Shown here: positions 23,832-32,612 of the stretch, piece by piece
Layout: each line of letters opens with the position of its first letter
Position numbering within the stretch: position 1 is the first letter of the stretch
NCBI RefSeq assembly: GCF_019599185.1
Contig: NZ_JAIEUL010000009.1
Span: forward strand, 86,251 to 150,250
Direction: 5' to 3'
Origin: Cryobacterium inferilacus
GTDB lineage: Bacteria > Actinomycetota > Actinomycetes > Actinomycetales > Microbacteriaceae
DNA: 64,000 nucleotides
Made by a program: the position numbers and the translations under genes
Notes under the pieces: generated by a model
What the model was told of the DNA's origin: nothing
The model's input: the letters and a program-made list of their open reading frames with translations, nothing else
The model's database searches: none

Positions 23832-25268
23832 TCAGGAGCGGCCGGGCAGGAGGTCGGCGATGGTCGCCACGGCGTCCTGGAAGACCTCAGGGCGGGCCCG
23901 GGAGTAATTCAGCCGCAGGAACGAGCCGGTCGGTTCGGCGGGGAACCAGTCGTCGCCGGGGGAGACGAGCACCCCGGCCGCGCGACCCCGGCGGGCGAGG
24001 TCGCGCATGTCGACGCCGTCGGCCAGCCGCAGCCAGAGGTTGAGGCCGCCCCGGGGAACCAGCTCGAGGGCATCCGCGCCCAACTGGCCGCGCACCTGCC
24101 TGGCCAGCTCGTCACGTCGGGCACGTAGCGAGGACCGCAGCCGGCCGAGGTGGCTGCGCCAGCCCGGATCGGTGAGCACATCGACGGCGGCGGCCTGCAG
24201 GATGCCGCTGACGTACAGGTCATCCACGGTGCGGTCGGCCTGGATGCGTGCCAGCGCCGGTCCGCGGGCAACGACCGCGCCCACCCGGATGGCGGGGGAT
24301 ACGCTCTTGGTGAGCGAGCGCACGTAGACGACGTGGCCGTCGGCGTCGTCGGCCGCCAACGGGAAGACGTCGGCGTCGATGCCGAAGTCGTGCGCCCAGT
24401 CGTCTTCGATGAGGTACCCGCCGCGCGCCCGGATGACCGCGAGAACCCCGGCGCGGTCGGCGCTGTCCCACAGCGCCCCGGTGGGATTGGCGAAGTGCGG
24501 TTGCGCGTAGAACAGCCGGGCCCCGCTGGCGCCGAGGGCGTCGTCGAGGTCGCCTGCGGAGGGGGCAGAGGCGCCCCGAGCGATCGGCACCACGCGTAGC
24601 CCGGCCTGGCGGGCCGCCGCCATGGCGCCCCAGTAGGTGGGGGACTCCATCACGATGGCGTCGCCCGGTGCGGCCAGGGCGCGGAAGACCGACGACAGCG
24701 CGCTCTGGCCGCCGGGGGTGATCACGACGTCGTCCGCGGTGGGCGGGGCGACACCGGATGCGCCGGCGGGCGCCAGCTCGGCGGCGAACCAGGTGAGCAA
24801 CTCCGGCAGCCCGGCCAGCGGAGCGCGTTCGACGGCGGCGCCGGTGCGGGCCGCCCGCACCAGGGCCGATCGCACCAGCCGGGTGGGCAGCAGTTCCTCG
24901 GCCGGGTAGCCGGAGTGCAGCGAGATCACGCCGGGGCCGGCCTCGGCCATCGCGGCGCCGATCGCGTCGGCGCCCGTGCGAGCCGTGCCCAGCGCGGTGG
25001 TCTGCCAGCCGAAGTCGGCACGGTGCACCCCGTGCCGGCGGGCCACAAAACTGCCGGAGCCCGGCCTGGTCTCGACCAGGCCCTCGAGCACGAGCCGGTG
25101 CAGGGCGCGCTGCACGGTGAGCGGGCTGGCCGCGTGCTCGAGCACGAGGGTGCGGGTGGACGGCAGCCTCTCGCCCGCCGGCCGGGTGGCGGCCAGGTGA
25201 CGCAGCCGTCGTTCGATGGCGAGGTGCGCGGATTCGCCGGCGTCCATCCTGGTGCTATCCTCTGTCAT
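23832..25268 (-). CDS. MocR-type GntR regulator / aminotransferase fusion
   Basis: About 478 residues. A GntR winged helix (about 10-75: ERLPSTRTLVLEHAASPLTVQRALHRLVLEGLV) joins a type I aminotransferase fold. The PLP lysine lies in VRSLTKSVSPAIRVG, and the PLP contacts include QPHFANPTGALWD and LIEDDWAHDFGID. MocR proteins usually sense PLP or amino-compound adducts and regulate the divergent gene. Starts at ATG 25268 or ATG 25247 (MDAGESAHLAI) are possible; with the first, the start codon overlaps that of the divergent transporter within TCATGA. Neighbouring CTATC repeats are operator candidates. Confidence 0.9.
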   Translation of the reverse strand: MTEDSTRMDAGESAHLAIERRLRHLAATRPAGERLPSTRTLVLEHAASPLTVQRALHRLVLEGLVETRPGSGSFVARRHGVHRADFGWQTTALGTARTGADAIGAAMAEAGPGVISLHSGYPAEELLPTRLVRSALVRAARTGAAVERAPLAGLPELLTWFAAELAPAGASGVAPPTADDVVITPGGQSALSSVFRALAAPGDAIVMESPTYWGAMAAARQAGLRVVPIARGASAPSAGDLDDALGASGARLFYAQPHFANPTGALWDSADRAGVLAVIRARGGYLIEDDWAHDFGIDADVFPLAADDADGHVVYVRSLTKSVSPAIRVGAVVARGPALARIQADRTVDDLYVSGILQAAAVDVLTDPGWRSHLGRLRSSLRARRDELARQVRGQLGADALELVPRGGLNLWLRLADGVDMRDLARRGRAAGVLVSPGDDWFPAEPTGSFLRLNYSRARPEVFQDAVATIADLLPGRS

Positions 25269-25314
25269 GAAACTAGACAATAGCGCTATCGCAGCCTCGT
25301 CGCCAGTGCTATCC
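25253..25314. promoter_or_regulatory. Repeated CTATC boxes between mocR and EamA gene
   Basis: TGCTATCC occurs at 25253-25260 and 25307-25314, with GCGCTATC at 25283-25290 inside the perfect palindrome ATAGCGCTAT (25280-25289). MocR proteins often bind such direct repeats near their divergent target. TATCCT (25256-25261) is also a plausible -10, five bases before the transporter ATG. Confidence 0.45.
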
Positions 25315-26247
25315 GGTCAGGACGCGGCGCCCGTGACCCGTGCGACCGGGCCAGCGATCACGGCACGGCCTGGCTCCGCGTCATCCGCCGCCGGGCTGGT
25401 CTTCGGCTTTCTCGGGGTGCTCGCGTTCTCGTTCACGCTGCCGCTCACCCGGGTGGCGGTGAGCCAGCTCGACCCGTTGTTCGTCGGTGCCGGCCGCGCG
25501 GTCGTGGCCGGTGTTCTGGCGGTCCTGGTGCTCGCTCTGCTGCGGCAACGGTGGCCGCGCGGGTCCCAGTGGGCGCGCCTGGCCGTGGTGGCGGTCGGTG
25601 TCATCGCCGGGTTCCCGATCCTCACCTCGTATGCCCTGCAGACCGTGCCGGCCGCGCACGGCGCCGTCGTGATCGCGCTGCTGCCGGCCGCCACCGCCGT
25701 GGTCGCGGTGGTGCGGGCGAAGGAGCGGCCCTCGCTGGGCTTCTGGCTGGCCGGCGGTTTCGGGGTGGCTGCCGTGATCGGTTTTGTGGCGGTGAGCGCG
25801 GACGGCCTCGACGGCCTGCACCCGGCCGACCTGCTGCTGGTGGGTGCCGTGGCGCTCGCCGCGATCGGCTACGGCGAGGGTGCGCTGCTCTCCCGCGAGC
25901 TGGGCTCCTGGCAGACCATCTGCTGGGCGTTGATCGTGGCGCTGCCGGTGATGGTGCCGCTGATGCTTGCCGGGCTCGGTTCGGGCTGGCCGGTGGCGGA
26001 GGCGCCGGCCTGGTTGGCGTTCGCCTATCTCGCCGGGGTGAGCATGTTCCTGGGCTTCTTCGCCTGGTACCGGGGCCTGGCAATCGGGCCGATCGCCCGG
26101 GTGAGCCAGATCCAGCTGGTGCAACCGGTGCTCACGATCGTGTGGGCGACCCTGCTCCTGGGCGAGCGGCTGGACCTTGTGGTGCTCATCGGCGCAGGGG
26201 CGGTGATCCTCTGCGCGGCGACGGCCGTGCGCGCCCGCATCCGCTGA
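25267..26247 (+). CDS. EamA/DMT-family transporter
   Basis: About 326 residues and ten membrane helices in two EamA repeats (about 40-180 and 190-325). Typical features are FTLPLTRVAVSQLDPLFVGAGRAVVAG, VPAAHGAVVIALLPAATAVVAV and the final repeat with ARVSQIQLVQPVLTIVWATLLLGE. A hydrophilic 40-residue N-terminus suggests the true start may be downstream, but ATG 25267 with a -10-like TATCCT five bases away favours a leaderless start here. It is divergent from a MocR regulator, so export of an amino acid or amine is plausible. Confidence 0.85.
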   Translation: MKLDNSAIAASSPVLSGQDAAPVTRATGPAITARPGSASSAAGLVFGFLGVLAFSFTLPLTRVAVSQLDPLFVGAGRAVVAGVLAVLVLALLRQRWPRGSQWARLAVVAVGVIAGFPILTSYALQTVPAAHGAVVIALLPAATAVVAVVRAKERPSLGFWLAGGFGVAAVIGFVAVSADGLDGLHPADLLLVGAVALAAIGYGEGALLSRELGSWQTICWALIVALPVMVPLMLAGLGSGWPVAEAPAWLAFAYLAGVSMFLGFFAWYRGLAIGPIARVSQIQLVQPVLTIVWATLLLGERLDLVVLIGAGAVILCAATAVRARIR

Positions 26248-26333
26248 CCGGACCCGGCAGCGGAGATGGGCGGCGGAGATGGGGCGGATGTGCCCGTGTG
26301 ACGGTCGTTCACCCACCGGTTACCTGTTCGTTC

Positions 26334-26339
26334 TAGGCT
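26334..26339 (+). promoter_or_regulatory. Likely -10 of the Pls/PosA-type gene
   Basis: TAGGCT, 42 bases before the GTG. Upstream (26307-26324) GTTCACCCACCGGTTACC gives two half-sites 11 bp apart, weakly like the candidate MtrA sites at 9957 and 11915. Confidence 0.4.
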
Positions 26340-26380
26340 GTCGCCATCGCGGACCCTCGCGAGACCGGACAGGAGCGTGC

Positions 26381-29300
26381 GTGACCCCGATCCACCCCGA
26401 GCAGCAGCCTCGCTCCGCCGATTCGACCGCCACCCTGCCCCACGAGCAAGCCGTATTGGATGCCGGTCATCTGGTGCACCCGGAGCGCTCCCTGGTCGAC
26501 ATCCTGCTCGCCACCGCAGAGGAACACCCCACCGCGCTCGCCCTCGAGGACGCCGCGGGGGCCCTGAGCTACCGGCGGCTGGTGCGGCTGGTCAACGACC
26601 AGGCCGTGAAGCTGAGCCGGGCCGGTGTGCGCCGCGGCGACACCGTGGGCATCCGCATCCCGTCCGGCAGCCGGGACCTGTACCTGTCGATCCTCGCCAC
26701 CCTCACCGTGGGCGCCGCCTACGTGCCCGTCGACGCGGACGACCCCGAGGAACGCGCCCGGCTGGTCTTCGGCGAAGCCAGGGTGGTGGGCGTGATCGGC
26801 GCCGGCGGCCGCTTCACCGTGCGCGACGGCCTGGACGCCGGGGTGCTCACCGAGCGGCCCCTGGCCGCGGAAGAGGACCCGTCACTGGCGCACTGGGGCG
26901 AACCGATGCCCAGCCCGGACGACGACGCCTGGATCATCTTCACCTCCGGCTCCACCGGCGTGCCCAAGGGCGTCGCCGTCACCCACCGCTCCGCCGCCGC
27001 GTTCGTCGACGCAGAGGCCGGCCTGTTCCTGGCCGAAGAACCGATCATCCCCGGCGACCGGGTGCTGGCCGGACTGTCGGTGGCGTTCGACGCCTCCTGC
27101 GAAGAGATGTGGCTGGCCTGGCGCAACGGCGCCTGCCTGGTGCCCGCTCCGCGCTCGCTGGTGCGCAGCGGCGCCGACCTCGGCCCCTGGCTGATCGCGC
27201 ACGGCATCACCGTGGTCTCCACAGTGCCCACCCTGGCCGGGTTGTGGCCGGAGGAGGCGCTGGAGAATGTGCGCCTGGTGATCTTCGGGGGCGAGGCCTG
27301 CCCGCCGGAACTCGCCGCCAGGATCAGCGCCCGCGGCCGCGAGGTCTGGAACACCTACGGCCCCACCGAGGCCACCGTCGTGGCCTGCGGCGCCCTGCTC
27401 GACGGCAGCGATCCCGTGCGGATCGGCCTGCCGCTGGACGGCTGGAGACTGGCCGTGGTCGACGCCACCGGCGCCAGGGTCGGCGCCGGCGAGACCGGAG
27501 AGCTCATCATCGGCGGGGTCGGCCTGGCCCGCTACCTCGACCCGGCCCAGGACGCCGTGAAGTACGCCCCGCACGACGGTCTCGGCTGGGATCGGGCCTA
27601 CCGCAGCGGCGACCTGGTGCGCTTCGAGAACGCCGGGCTGGTCTTCGTCGGCCGCGCAGACGACCAGATCAAACTCGGCGGCCGACGCATCGAGCTCGGC
27701 GAGATCGACGCCGCGCTGCAGGCCCTGCCCGGTGTGGCCGGTGCCGCCGCCGTCGTGCAGACCACCCCGGCCGGCAACCAGGTGCTCGTGGGCTACCTCT
27801 CCCTGGCCGACCCGGCCGCCGCCCTCGACCTGACCATCGCCGCCGAAGCCCTGCGCACCGCCCTGCCGGCCGCGCTCGTTCCGCTGCTCACCGTGGTGCC
27901 CACCATCCCCACCCGCACCTCCGGCAAGGTCGACAGGGCCGCCCTGCCCTGGCCGCTGGCCACCTCGGGCGACGCCACCGGCACGGATGCGCTCAGCGGC
28001 ACCGCCGCCTGGCTCGCCGACCACTGGGCCGCGATCCTCGGCGTGCCTGTCGTCGACGCCGACAGCGACTTCTTCGCCTACGGCGGCGGCTCGCTCTCGG
28101 CCGCCCAGTTCGTCTCCGCGATCCGCGAGCGCCACCCGGACACCCGGATCAGCGACATCTACGACCACCCGCGCATCGGCTCGCTCGCCGACGAACTCGA
28201 CAGCCGCACCCCACCCGTGACCAGGGCCACCCGCCGGGTGCTGCCCGTCCCGGTCAGGGCCGGGCTGCTGCAGAGTGTGCTCAGCGTGCCGCTGCACCTG
28301 CTCGTCGGCGCCCGCTGGCTGGTCTATCTGATGGCGGCCAACAACGTGCTCGCCGCCGCCGGTGCATCCTTCGCCCCGACGGTGTCGTGGTGGCTGGTGC
28401 TGGCCGGGTTCATCCTGCTGGTCACGCCGCTGGGCAAGATGACCCTCTCGGTGACCGCCGCCCGGCTGCTGTTGCGGGGGGTGAAACCGGGCAACTACCC
28501 GCGCGGCGGGTCGGTGCACCTTCGGCTCTGGCTGGCTGAGCAGGTGGCGCACTTCGTCGACGCCGCCAGCCTGGCCGGGGCGCCGTGGATCAGCTACTAC
28601 GCCAGGCTGCTCGGCGCCCGGATCGAACCCGGCGTCGACCTGCACTCTGTGCCGCCGGTCACCGGGATGCTCTCCATCGGCGCCCGCGCCGCCGTGGAAC
28701 CCGAGGTGGACCTGGCCGGCTACTGGCTCGACGGCGACACCCTCAGGCTCGGCCGGGTGCGCATCGGCGCCGACGCCGTGATCGAGTCGCGCAGCACCCT
28801 GCTCGGCGGCACGAAGATCGGCGCGGGCAGCGAGATCGAACCCGGTTCAGCCGTCTCAGGTCGGGTGCCAGCCGGGGAACGTTGGGCCGGTTCGCCCGCA
28901 GCGCGGGTCGGGTCCGCCCGGCACGCCTGGCCCCAGGAACGCCCGGCGAACCCCCGCCGCTGGCTGTTCGCCTACGGTGCAGGGTCGCTCGCGCTCACCG
29001 CCATCCCGGCGGCCGCCGTGCTCGTCGGCCTCGTCATCGTCGGTCTGGCCGTCGGCGATGCCGGCACGCTCGGCGCCGCAGTGGCCCGTGCCGCCGCCGC
29101 CGTGCCCCTGGCCGTGCTCGCCGCCGGGCTGGTCTACGCCGGCGCCGTGATCGGTGCGGTGCGGCTGCTGGCGATCCGCCTCACCGAGGGGCACGTGCCG
29201 GTGCGCAGCCGCGTGGGCTGGCAGGTGTGGATGACCGAGCGCCTGCTCGACGGTGCCCGCACCCTGCTGTTCCCCGTGTACGCCAGCCTGCTCACCCCGG

Positions 29301-30355
29301 TCTGGCTGCGCCTGCTCGGCGCCAAGGTGGGGCCGGGTGTCGAGGCCTCCACCGTGCTGCTGGTGCCCTCGCTCACCACCATCGCCCCTGGTGCGTTCCT
29401 CGCCGACGACACCATGGTCGCCTGCTACGAACTCGGCGGCGGCTGGATGCGCATCGGCCGCGCCAAGATCGGCCGGCGGGCGTTCCTGGGCAACAGTGGC
29501 ATCGCCGGCCCCGGCCGCACCGTGCCGAGGGACGGCCTCGTGGCCGTGCTCTCCTCCACACCGCGGAAGGCCAAGCGCGGGTCGTCCTGGCTGGGCAACC
29601 CGCCCACGCGGCTGCGCCGCCGGGTCACCGACATCGACGAGGCCCGCACCTTCCACCCGCCGGCCCGGCTGGTGCTGGCCAGGTCGCTCTGGGAGGTGCT
29701 GCGACTGGTGCCCGTCTTCGTGTCCGCGTGGATCGCGCTCGGGGTGCTGGCCGCGCTCGAGGCGCTCTGGTTGTGGGCCGGCCCCGGCGTCGCTCTGCTG
29801 CTCGCGGGGGTGGTGCTCATGGCCGCCGGCGTCGTCGGGGCCGGGGTGACCACGGCCGCCAAGTGGCTGCTGGTGGGGCGCATCCGGGCGTTGGAGCATC
29901 CGCTCTGGTCGTCGTTCATCTGGCGCAACGAGGTATCGGACACCTTCGTGGAGATGGTCGCCAGGCCGTGGTTCGCGCAGAACGCGGCTGGCACTCCGGC
30001 GCTGGCGTTCTGGTTGCGCTCGCTGGGCGCCCGGATCGGGCGCGGGGTGTGGTGCGAGTCGTACTGGCTGCCAGAGGCCGACCTGGTCACCCTCGAGGCG
30101 GGCAGCAGCGTGAACAGAGGCTGTGTCGTGCAGACGCACCTGTTCCACGACCGGATCATGCAACTGGACACCGTGCACCTGGGCGCCGGCAGCACCCTCG
30201 GGCCCAACAGCGTGATCCTGCCGGCGGCCCGGATCGACGAGAACGCCTCTGTGGGGCCGGGGTCGCTGGTGATGCGGGGCGAGCGGGTGCCGACGGGGTC
30301 GCTGTGGTCTGGAAACCCGATTGCGCCGTGGCACCGGCCGCCGTGGAAGACTTGA
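26381..30355 (+). CDS. Pls/PosA-family nonribosomal peptide synthetase-like membrane protein
   Basis: 1324 residues from GTG 26381 (AGGAG five bases upstream). Adenylation domain, about 40-545: FTSGSTGVPKG near 187, FDASCEEM near 236-243, NTYGPTEATV near 324 and the A10 lysine in RTSGKVDR. Carrier domain, about 548-620: phosphopantetheine site Ser571 in YGGGSLSA. Then membrane helices alternate with three left-handed beta-helix (hexapeptide repeat) domains: TM about 630-700, LbH1 about 743-840, TM about 862-935, LbH2 about 977-1080, TM about 1100-1165, LbH3 about 1213-1320. This is the architecture of Pls (epsilon-poly-lysine) and PosA synthetases, in which the three tandem C-terminal domains do iterative peptide bond formation. 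No classical condensation HHxxxDG or thioesterase motif is seen. Gap-free alignment to GrsA gives pocket D-A-E-S-I-G-T-V-V-K, resembling lysine codes. The product is unknown. Confidence 0.88.
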   Translation: MTPIHPEQQPRSADSTATLPHEQAVLDAGHLVHPERSLVDILLATAEEHPTALALEDAAGALSYRRLVRLVNDQAVKLSRAGVRRGDTVGIRIPSGSRDLYLSILATLTVGAAYVPVDADDPEERARLVFGEARVVGVIGAGGRFTVRDGLDAGVLTERPLAAEEDPSLAHWGEPMPSPDDDAWIIFTSGSTGVPKGVAVTHRSAAAFVDAEAGLFLAEEPIIPGDRVLAGLSVAFDASCEEMWLAWRNGACLVPAPRSLVRSGADLGPWLIAHGITVVSTVPTLAGLWPEEALENVRLVIFGGEACPPELAARISARGREVWNTYGPTEATVVACGALLDGSDPVRIGLPLDGWRLAVVDATGARVGAGETGELIIGGVGLARYLDPAQDAVKYAPHDGLGWDRAYRSGDLVRFENAGLVFVGRADDQIKLGGRRIELGEIDAALQALPGVAGAAAVVQTTPAGNQVLVGYLSLADPAAALDLTIAAEALRTALPAALVPLLTVVPTIPTRTSGKVDRAALPWPLATSGDATGTDALSGTAAWLADHWAAILGVPVVDADSDFFAYGGGSLSAAQFVSAIRERHPDTRISDIYDHPRIGSLADELDSRTPPVTRATRRVLPVPVRAGLLQSVLSVPLHLLVGARWLVYLMAANNVLAAAGASFAPTVSWWLVLAGFILLVTPLGKMTLSVTAARLLLRGVKPGNYPRGGSVHLRLWLAEQVAHFVDAASLAGAPWISYYARLLGARIEPGVDLHSVPPVTGMLSIGARAAVEPEVDLAGYWLDGDTLRLGRVRIGADAVIESRSTLLGGTKIGAGSEIEPGSAVSGRVPAGERWAGSPAARVGSARHAWPQERPANPRRWLFAYGAGSLALTAIPAAAVLVGLVIVGLAVGDAGTLGAAVARAAAAVPLAVLAAGLVYAGAVIGAVRLLAIRLTEGHVPVRSRVGWQVWMTERLLDGARTLLFPVYASLLTPVWLRLLGAKVGPGVEASTVLLVPSLTTIAPGAFLADDTMVACYELGGGWMRIGRAKIGRRAFLGNSGIAGPGRTVPRDGLVAVLSSTPRKAKRGSSWLGNPPTRLRRRVTDIDEARTFHPPARLVLARSLWEVLRLVPVFVSAWIALGVLAALEALWLWAGPGVALLLAGVVLMAAGVVGAGVTTAAKWLLVGRIRALEHPLWSSFIWRNEVSDTFVEMVARPWFAQNAAGTPALAFWLRSLGARIGRGVWCESYWLPEADLVTLEAGSSVNRGCVVQTHLFHDRIMQLDTVHLGAGSTLGPNSVILPAARIDENASVGPGSLVMRGERVPTGSLWSGNPIAPWHRPPWKT

Positions 30356-30361
30356 CCCCTT

Positions 30362-31690
30362 ATGTTGCAGCCTCCCACCCCCGTGCACGGGTCCGCGTCC
30401 GCGAATGATCCCTACCTGCCCGCCAGCGGCAACGGCGGCTATACGGCGCTGCACTACGACCTGCACCTGGACTACCGGGTGGCGACGAACCGGCTGACGG
30501 CCACGGCCACGATCACCGCGCGGGCACTGGCGCCGCTGGACCGGTTCAGTCTCGACCTGGCCGCGCTGACCGTGGAGAAGGTCACCGTGAACGGCGTCGT
30601 GGCCGCCAAGGCCGTGCACTCGGCCCGGAAGCTCGTGATCACGCCCGCGGCGCCGCTGGCCGCCGACGAGTCCTTCGAGGTGACGGTGCGCTACCGCGGG
30701 GCGCCGCGTCCGGTGCGCAGCCACTGGGGCGAGGTGGGCTGGGAGGAACTCACCGACGGGGTACTCGTCGCCGGCCAGCCGAGCGGTGCACCGTCCTGGT
30801 TCCCCTGCAACGACCACCCCAGCGACAAGGCCACCTTCCGCATCCAGGTCACCTGCGAGGCACCGTACACGGTGGTGAGCAACGGGCCGGTTGTGGCCAG
30901 GAGCACCCGCTCCGGCCGCACCAGCTGGACCTTCGACGTGGCGGAGCCGATGGCGGCCTACCTGGCCAGCGTGCAAATCGGTCGCTACCGCCGGCACGAC
31001 ATCGCCGCGACGCCGGTGGCGCACAGCCTGTTCTTCCCGCCAGCCCTGGCCAGGCAGGTGGCCGTGGACTTCGCCAGGCTGGGCGAGATGATCGACGTGT
31101 TCAGTGACGCCTTCGGTCCGTACCCGTTCCCCGGCTACGCCGTCGTCGTCACCGATGACGAGCTGGAGATCCCGCTGGAAGCACACGGCCTCGCCGTCTT
31201 CGGCCGCAACCACGTCGACGGCCTGCACGGCAGCGACCGGCTGATCGCCCACGAGCTGGCGCACCAGTGGTTCGGCAACAGTCTCACCCTCACCCGCTGG
31301 GCCGACATCTGGCTGCACGAGGGCTTCGCCTGCTACGCGGAGTGGATCTGGGCCGAGGTCAGCGGCGGCCTCAGTGCACAGGAGTGCGCCGTGCTGCACC
31401 GTGCCGAGCTGGACACCCTGCCCAAGAACCTCGTGGTGGGCGATCCCGGCCCGCACGACATGTTCGACGACCGGGTCTACAAGCGCGGGGCGCTGGCCCT
31501 GCACGCCGTGCGTCGGGAGATCGGCGACGAGGCGTTCTTCACCGCGCTGCGCGCATACACCCGCACCCACCGGTACGGCCACGTCACCCCGGCGGACCTG
31601 CTCGGCACGTTCAACGTCGCCTCCGGCACCCGGGTGGCCGAGAAGATCGTGGCCCGCTGGGTGTCGAGCAAGAGCCTGCCGCAGCTGTAG
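30362..31690 (+). CDS. M1 family zinc metallopeptidase
   Basis: 442 residues, shorter than classical PepN because only the N-terminal beta domain and the thermolysin-like catalytic domain are present. Zinc site H297-E-x2-H301 in HELAHQWFGN and the third ligand E320 in WLHEGF are intact. The exopeptidase GxMEN signature is replaced by LEAHGLAVFG (about 275-284), so N-terminal recognition may differ. No signal peptide is evident. It follows the Pls/PosA gene by six bases, hence one operon; it may release, trim or degrade the product, or be a housekeeping passenger. Confidence 0.9.
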   Translation: MLQPPTPVHGSASANDPYLPASGNGGYTALHYDLHLDYRVATNRLTATATITARALAPLDRFSLDLAALTVEKVTVNGVVAAKAVHSARKLVITPAAPLAADESFEVTVRYRGAPRPVRSHWGEVGWEELTDGVLVAGQPSGAPSWFPCNDHPSDKATFRIQVTCEAPYTVVSNGPVVARSTRSGRTSWTFDVAEPMAAYLASVQIGRYRRHDIAATPVAHSLFFPPALARQVAVDFARLGEMIDVFSDAFGPYPFPGYAVVVTDDELEIPLEAHGLAVFGRNHVDGLHGSDRLIAHELAHQWFGNSLTLTRWADIWLHEGFACYAEWIWAEVSGGLSAQECAVLHRAELDTLPKNLVVGDPGPHDMFDDRVYKRGALALHAVRREIGDEAFFTALRAYTRTHRYGHVTPADLLGTFNVASGTRVAEKIVARWVSSKSLPQL

Positions 31691-31783
31691 CGGCGCCCAG
31701 GCGAGTTGCCGCAGAGGCACCATTCACCCAGCCCGAAAGGGGTGTTGGCGGCACCTCGGTGAAGCGGGCGCGCATACTCGCGG

Positions 31784-32467
31784 CTACCGCGGTGGGGCAG
31801 CAATCCGGTGCACGCGGGGCCGGTCGGCGCACAGGACGGCGACAGTGGCGACCGCCCCCACAGGTGCGGGCGCCGGCAGCAGGTGCAGCGCGGTCACCGG
31901 GAACGGGGCGGACGGCCACCCGGCCAGGCGTACGGGTGCGCCGGCACCGTCGAGCACGACGGTGAGGTCGCGCGGATCGACCCGGAGACCCACCCCGGCG
32001 GCCTTGAGCACGGCCTCCTTGGCGGTCCACAGCGCGGCCAGGGCGGCCGGCGCCCGGCCGGGGTCGAGGGCGGAGAATGCATCCGTCTCGGCGGGGGAGA
32101 GCAGCACGTCGGCGACGGGCGCCCGGGTGAGTTCGGCGATCGACTCGATGTCGATGCCCACCGGTCCGGCTGCGGTGACCGCCAGGGCCAGCTTCCCGGC
32201 GGCGCGGGCGAGGCTCACGTGCACGGCGAGGGCGGGGACGGCCGCGCCGGAGAACACGACCTCAAGAGGCCCGTGGCCGGCCTCGCCGCAGTGCGGGCAG
32301 ACCTGGTGCAGGGTGACGGATGCCGGATCCACGCCGGTCAGCCGGGCCACGAGGGCGGCCAGCCGGCGGTGGTCGCCGGCAGCGGTTTCTGCCCGGTCGC
32401 CCAGAGAAACGACCACGGTGCGCAAGAGGTTGACGCCCCGAAGGTCATCGGCGGGGGTTGCGGGCAC
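31784..32467 (-). CDS. 4'-phosphopantetheinyl transferase (Sfp-type)
   Basis: 227 residues from GTG 32467. The Mg/CoA motifs VGIDIES (Asp106, Glu108) and LWTAKEAVLKAAG (Trp147, Lys150, Glu151, Lys155) identify a PPTase that loads CoA-derived phosphopantetheine onto carrier proteins. The N-terminal CPHCGEAGHGP (58-68) is the usual Cys/His-containing P-pocket segment. It is convergent with the M1 peptidase and near the Pls/PosA gene, whose carrier Ser571 is the obvious substrate. TAGGGT exactly six bases before the GTG suggests a leaderless transcript. Confidence 0.92.
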   Translation of the reverse strand: MPATPADDLRGVNLLRTVVVSLGDRAETAAGDHRRLAALVARLTGVDPASVTLHQVCPHCGEAGHGPLEVVFSGAAVPALAVHVSLARAAGKLALAVTAAGPVGIDIESIAELTRAPVADVLLSPAETDAFSALDPGRAPAALAALWTAKEAVLKAAGVGLRVDPRDLTVVLDGAGAPVRLAGWPSAPFPVTALHLLPAPAPVGAVATVAVLCADRPRVHRIAAPPR

Positions 32468-32473
32468 GCCATC

Positions 32474-32479
32474 ACCCTA
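32474..32479 (-). promoter_or_regulatory. Likely -10 of leaderless PPTase gene
   Basis: TAGGGT on the minus strand, six bases from the GTG start, without a ribosome site. Confidence 0.5.
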
Positions 32480-32612
32480 GCGCCGCCGCCCGGCAGTCAG
32501 CGCGAGTGCGCGGCTCTTGTTCGGGGCAACCGCCGGTGCCAGAATCGACGTAACCGGCCCCCGGTGTATCGCCCCGGGCTGGCGCGTGGTTGGCGCAGTT
32601 GGTGAGGTCGTC

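Noticed and set aside
26381..30355. Classical modular NRPS with condensation and thioesterase domains
   Set aside because: No HHxxxDG or GxSxG-thioesterase motif; the C-terminal part is beta-helix and membrane segments, so the Pls/PosA type fits better.
28856..31723. A 955-codon open frame on the minus strand
   Set aside because: It is the shadow of the Pls/PosA and M1 genes, rich in Gly/His/Gln/Arg, without any recognisable domain.
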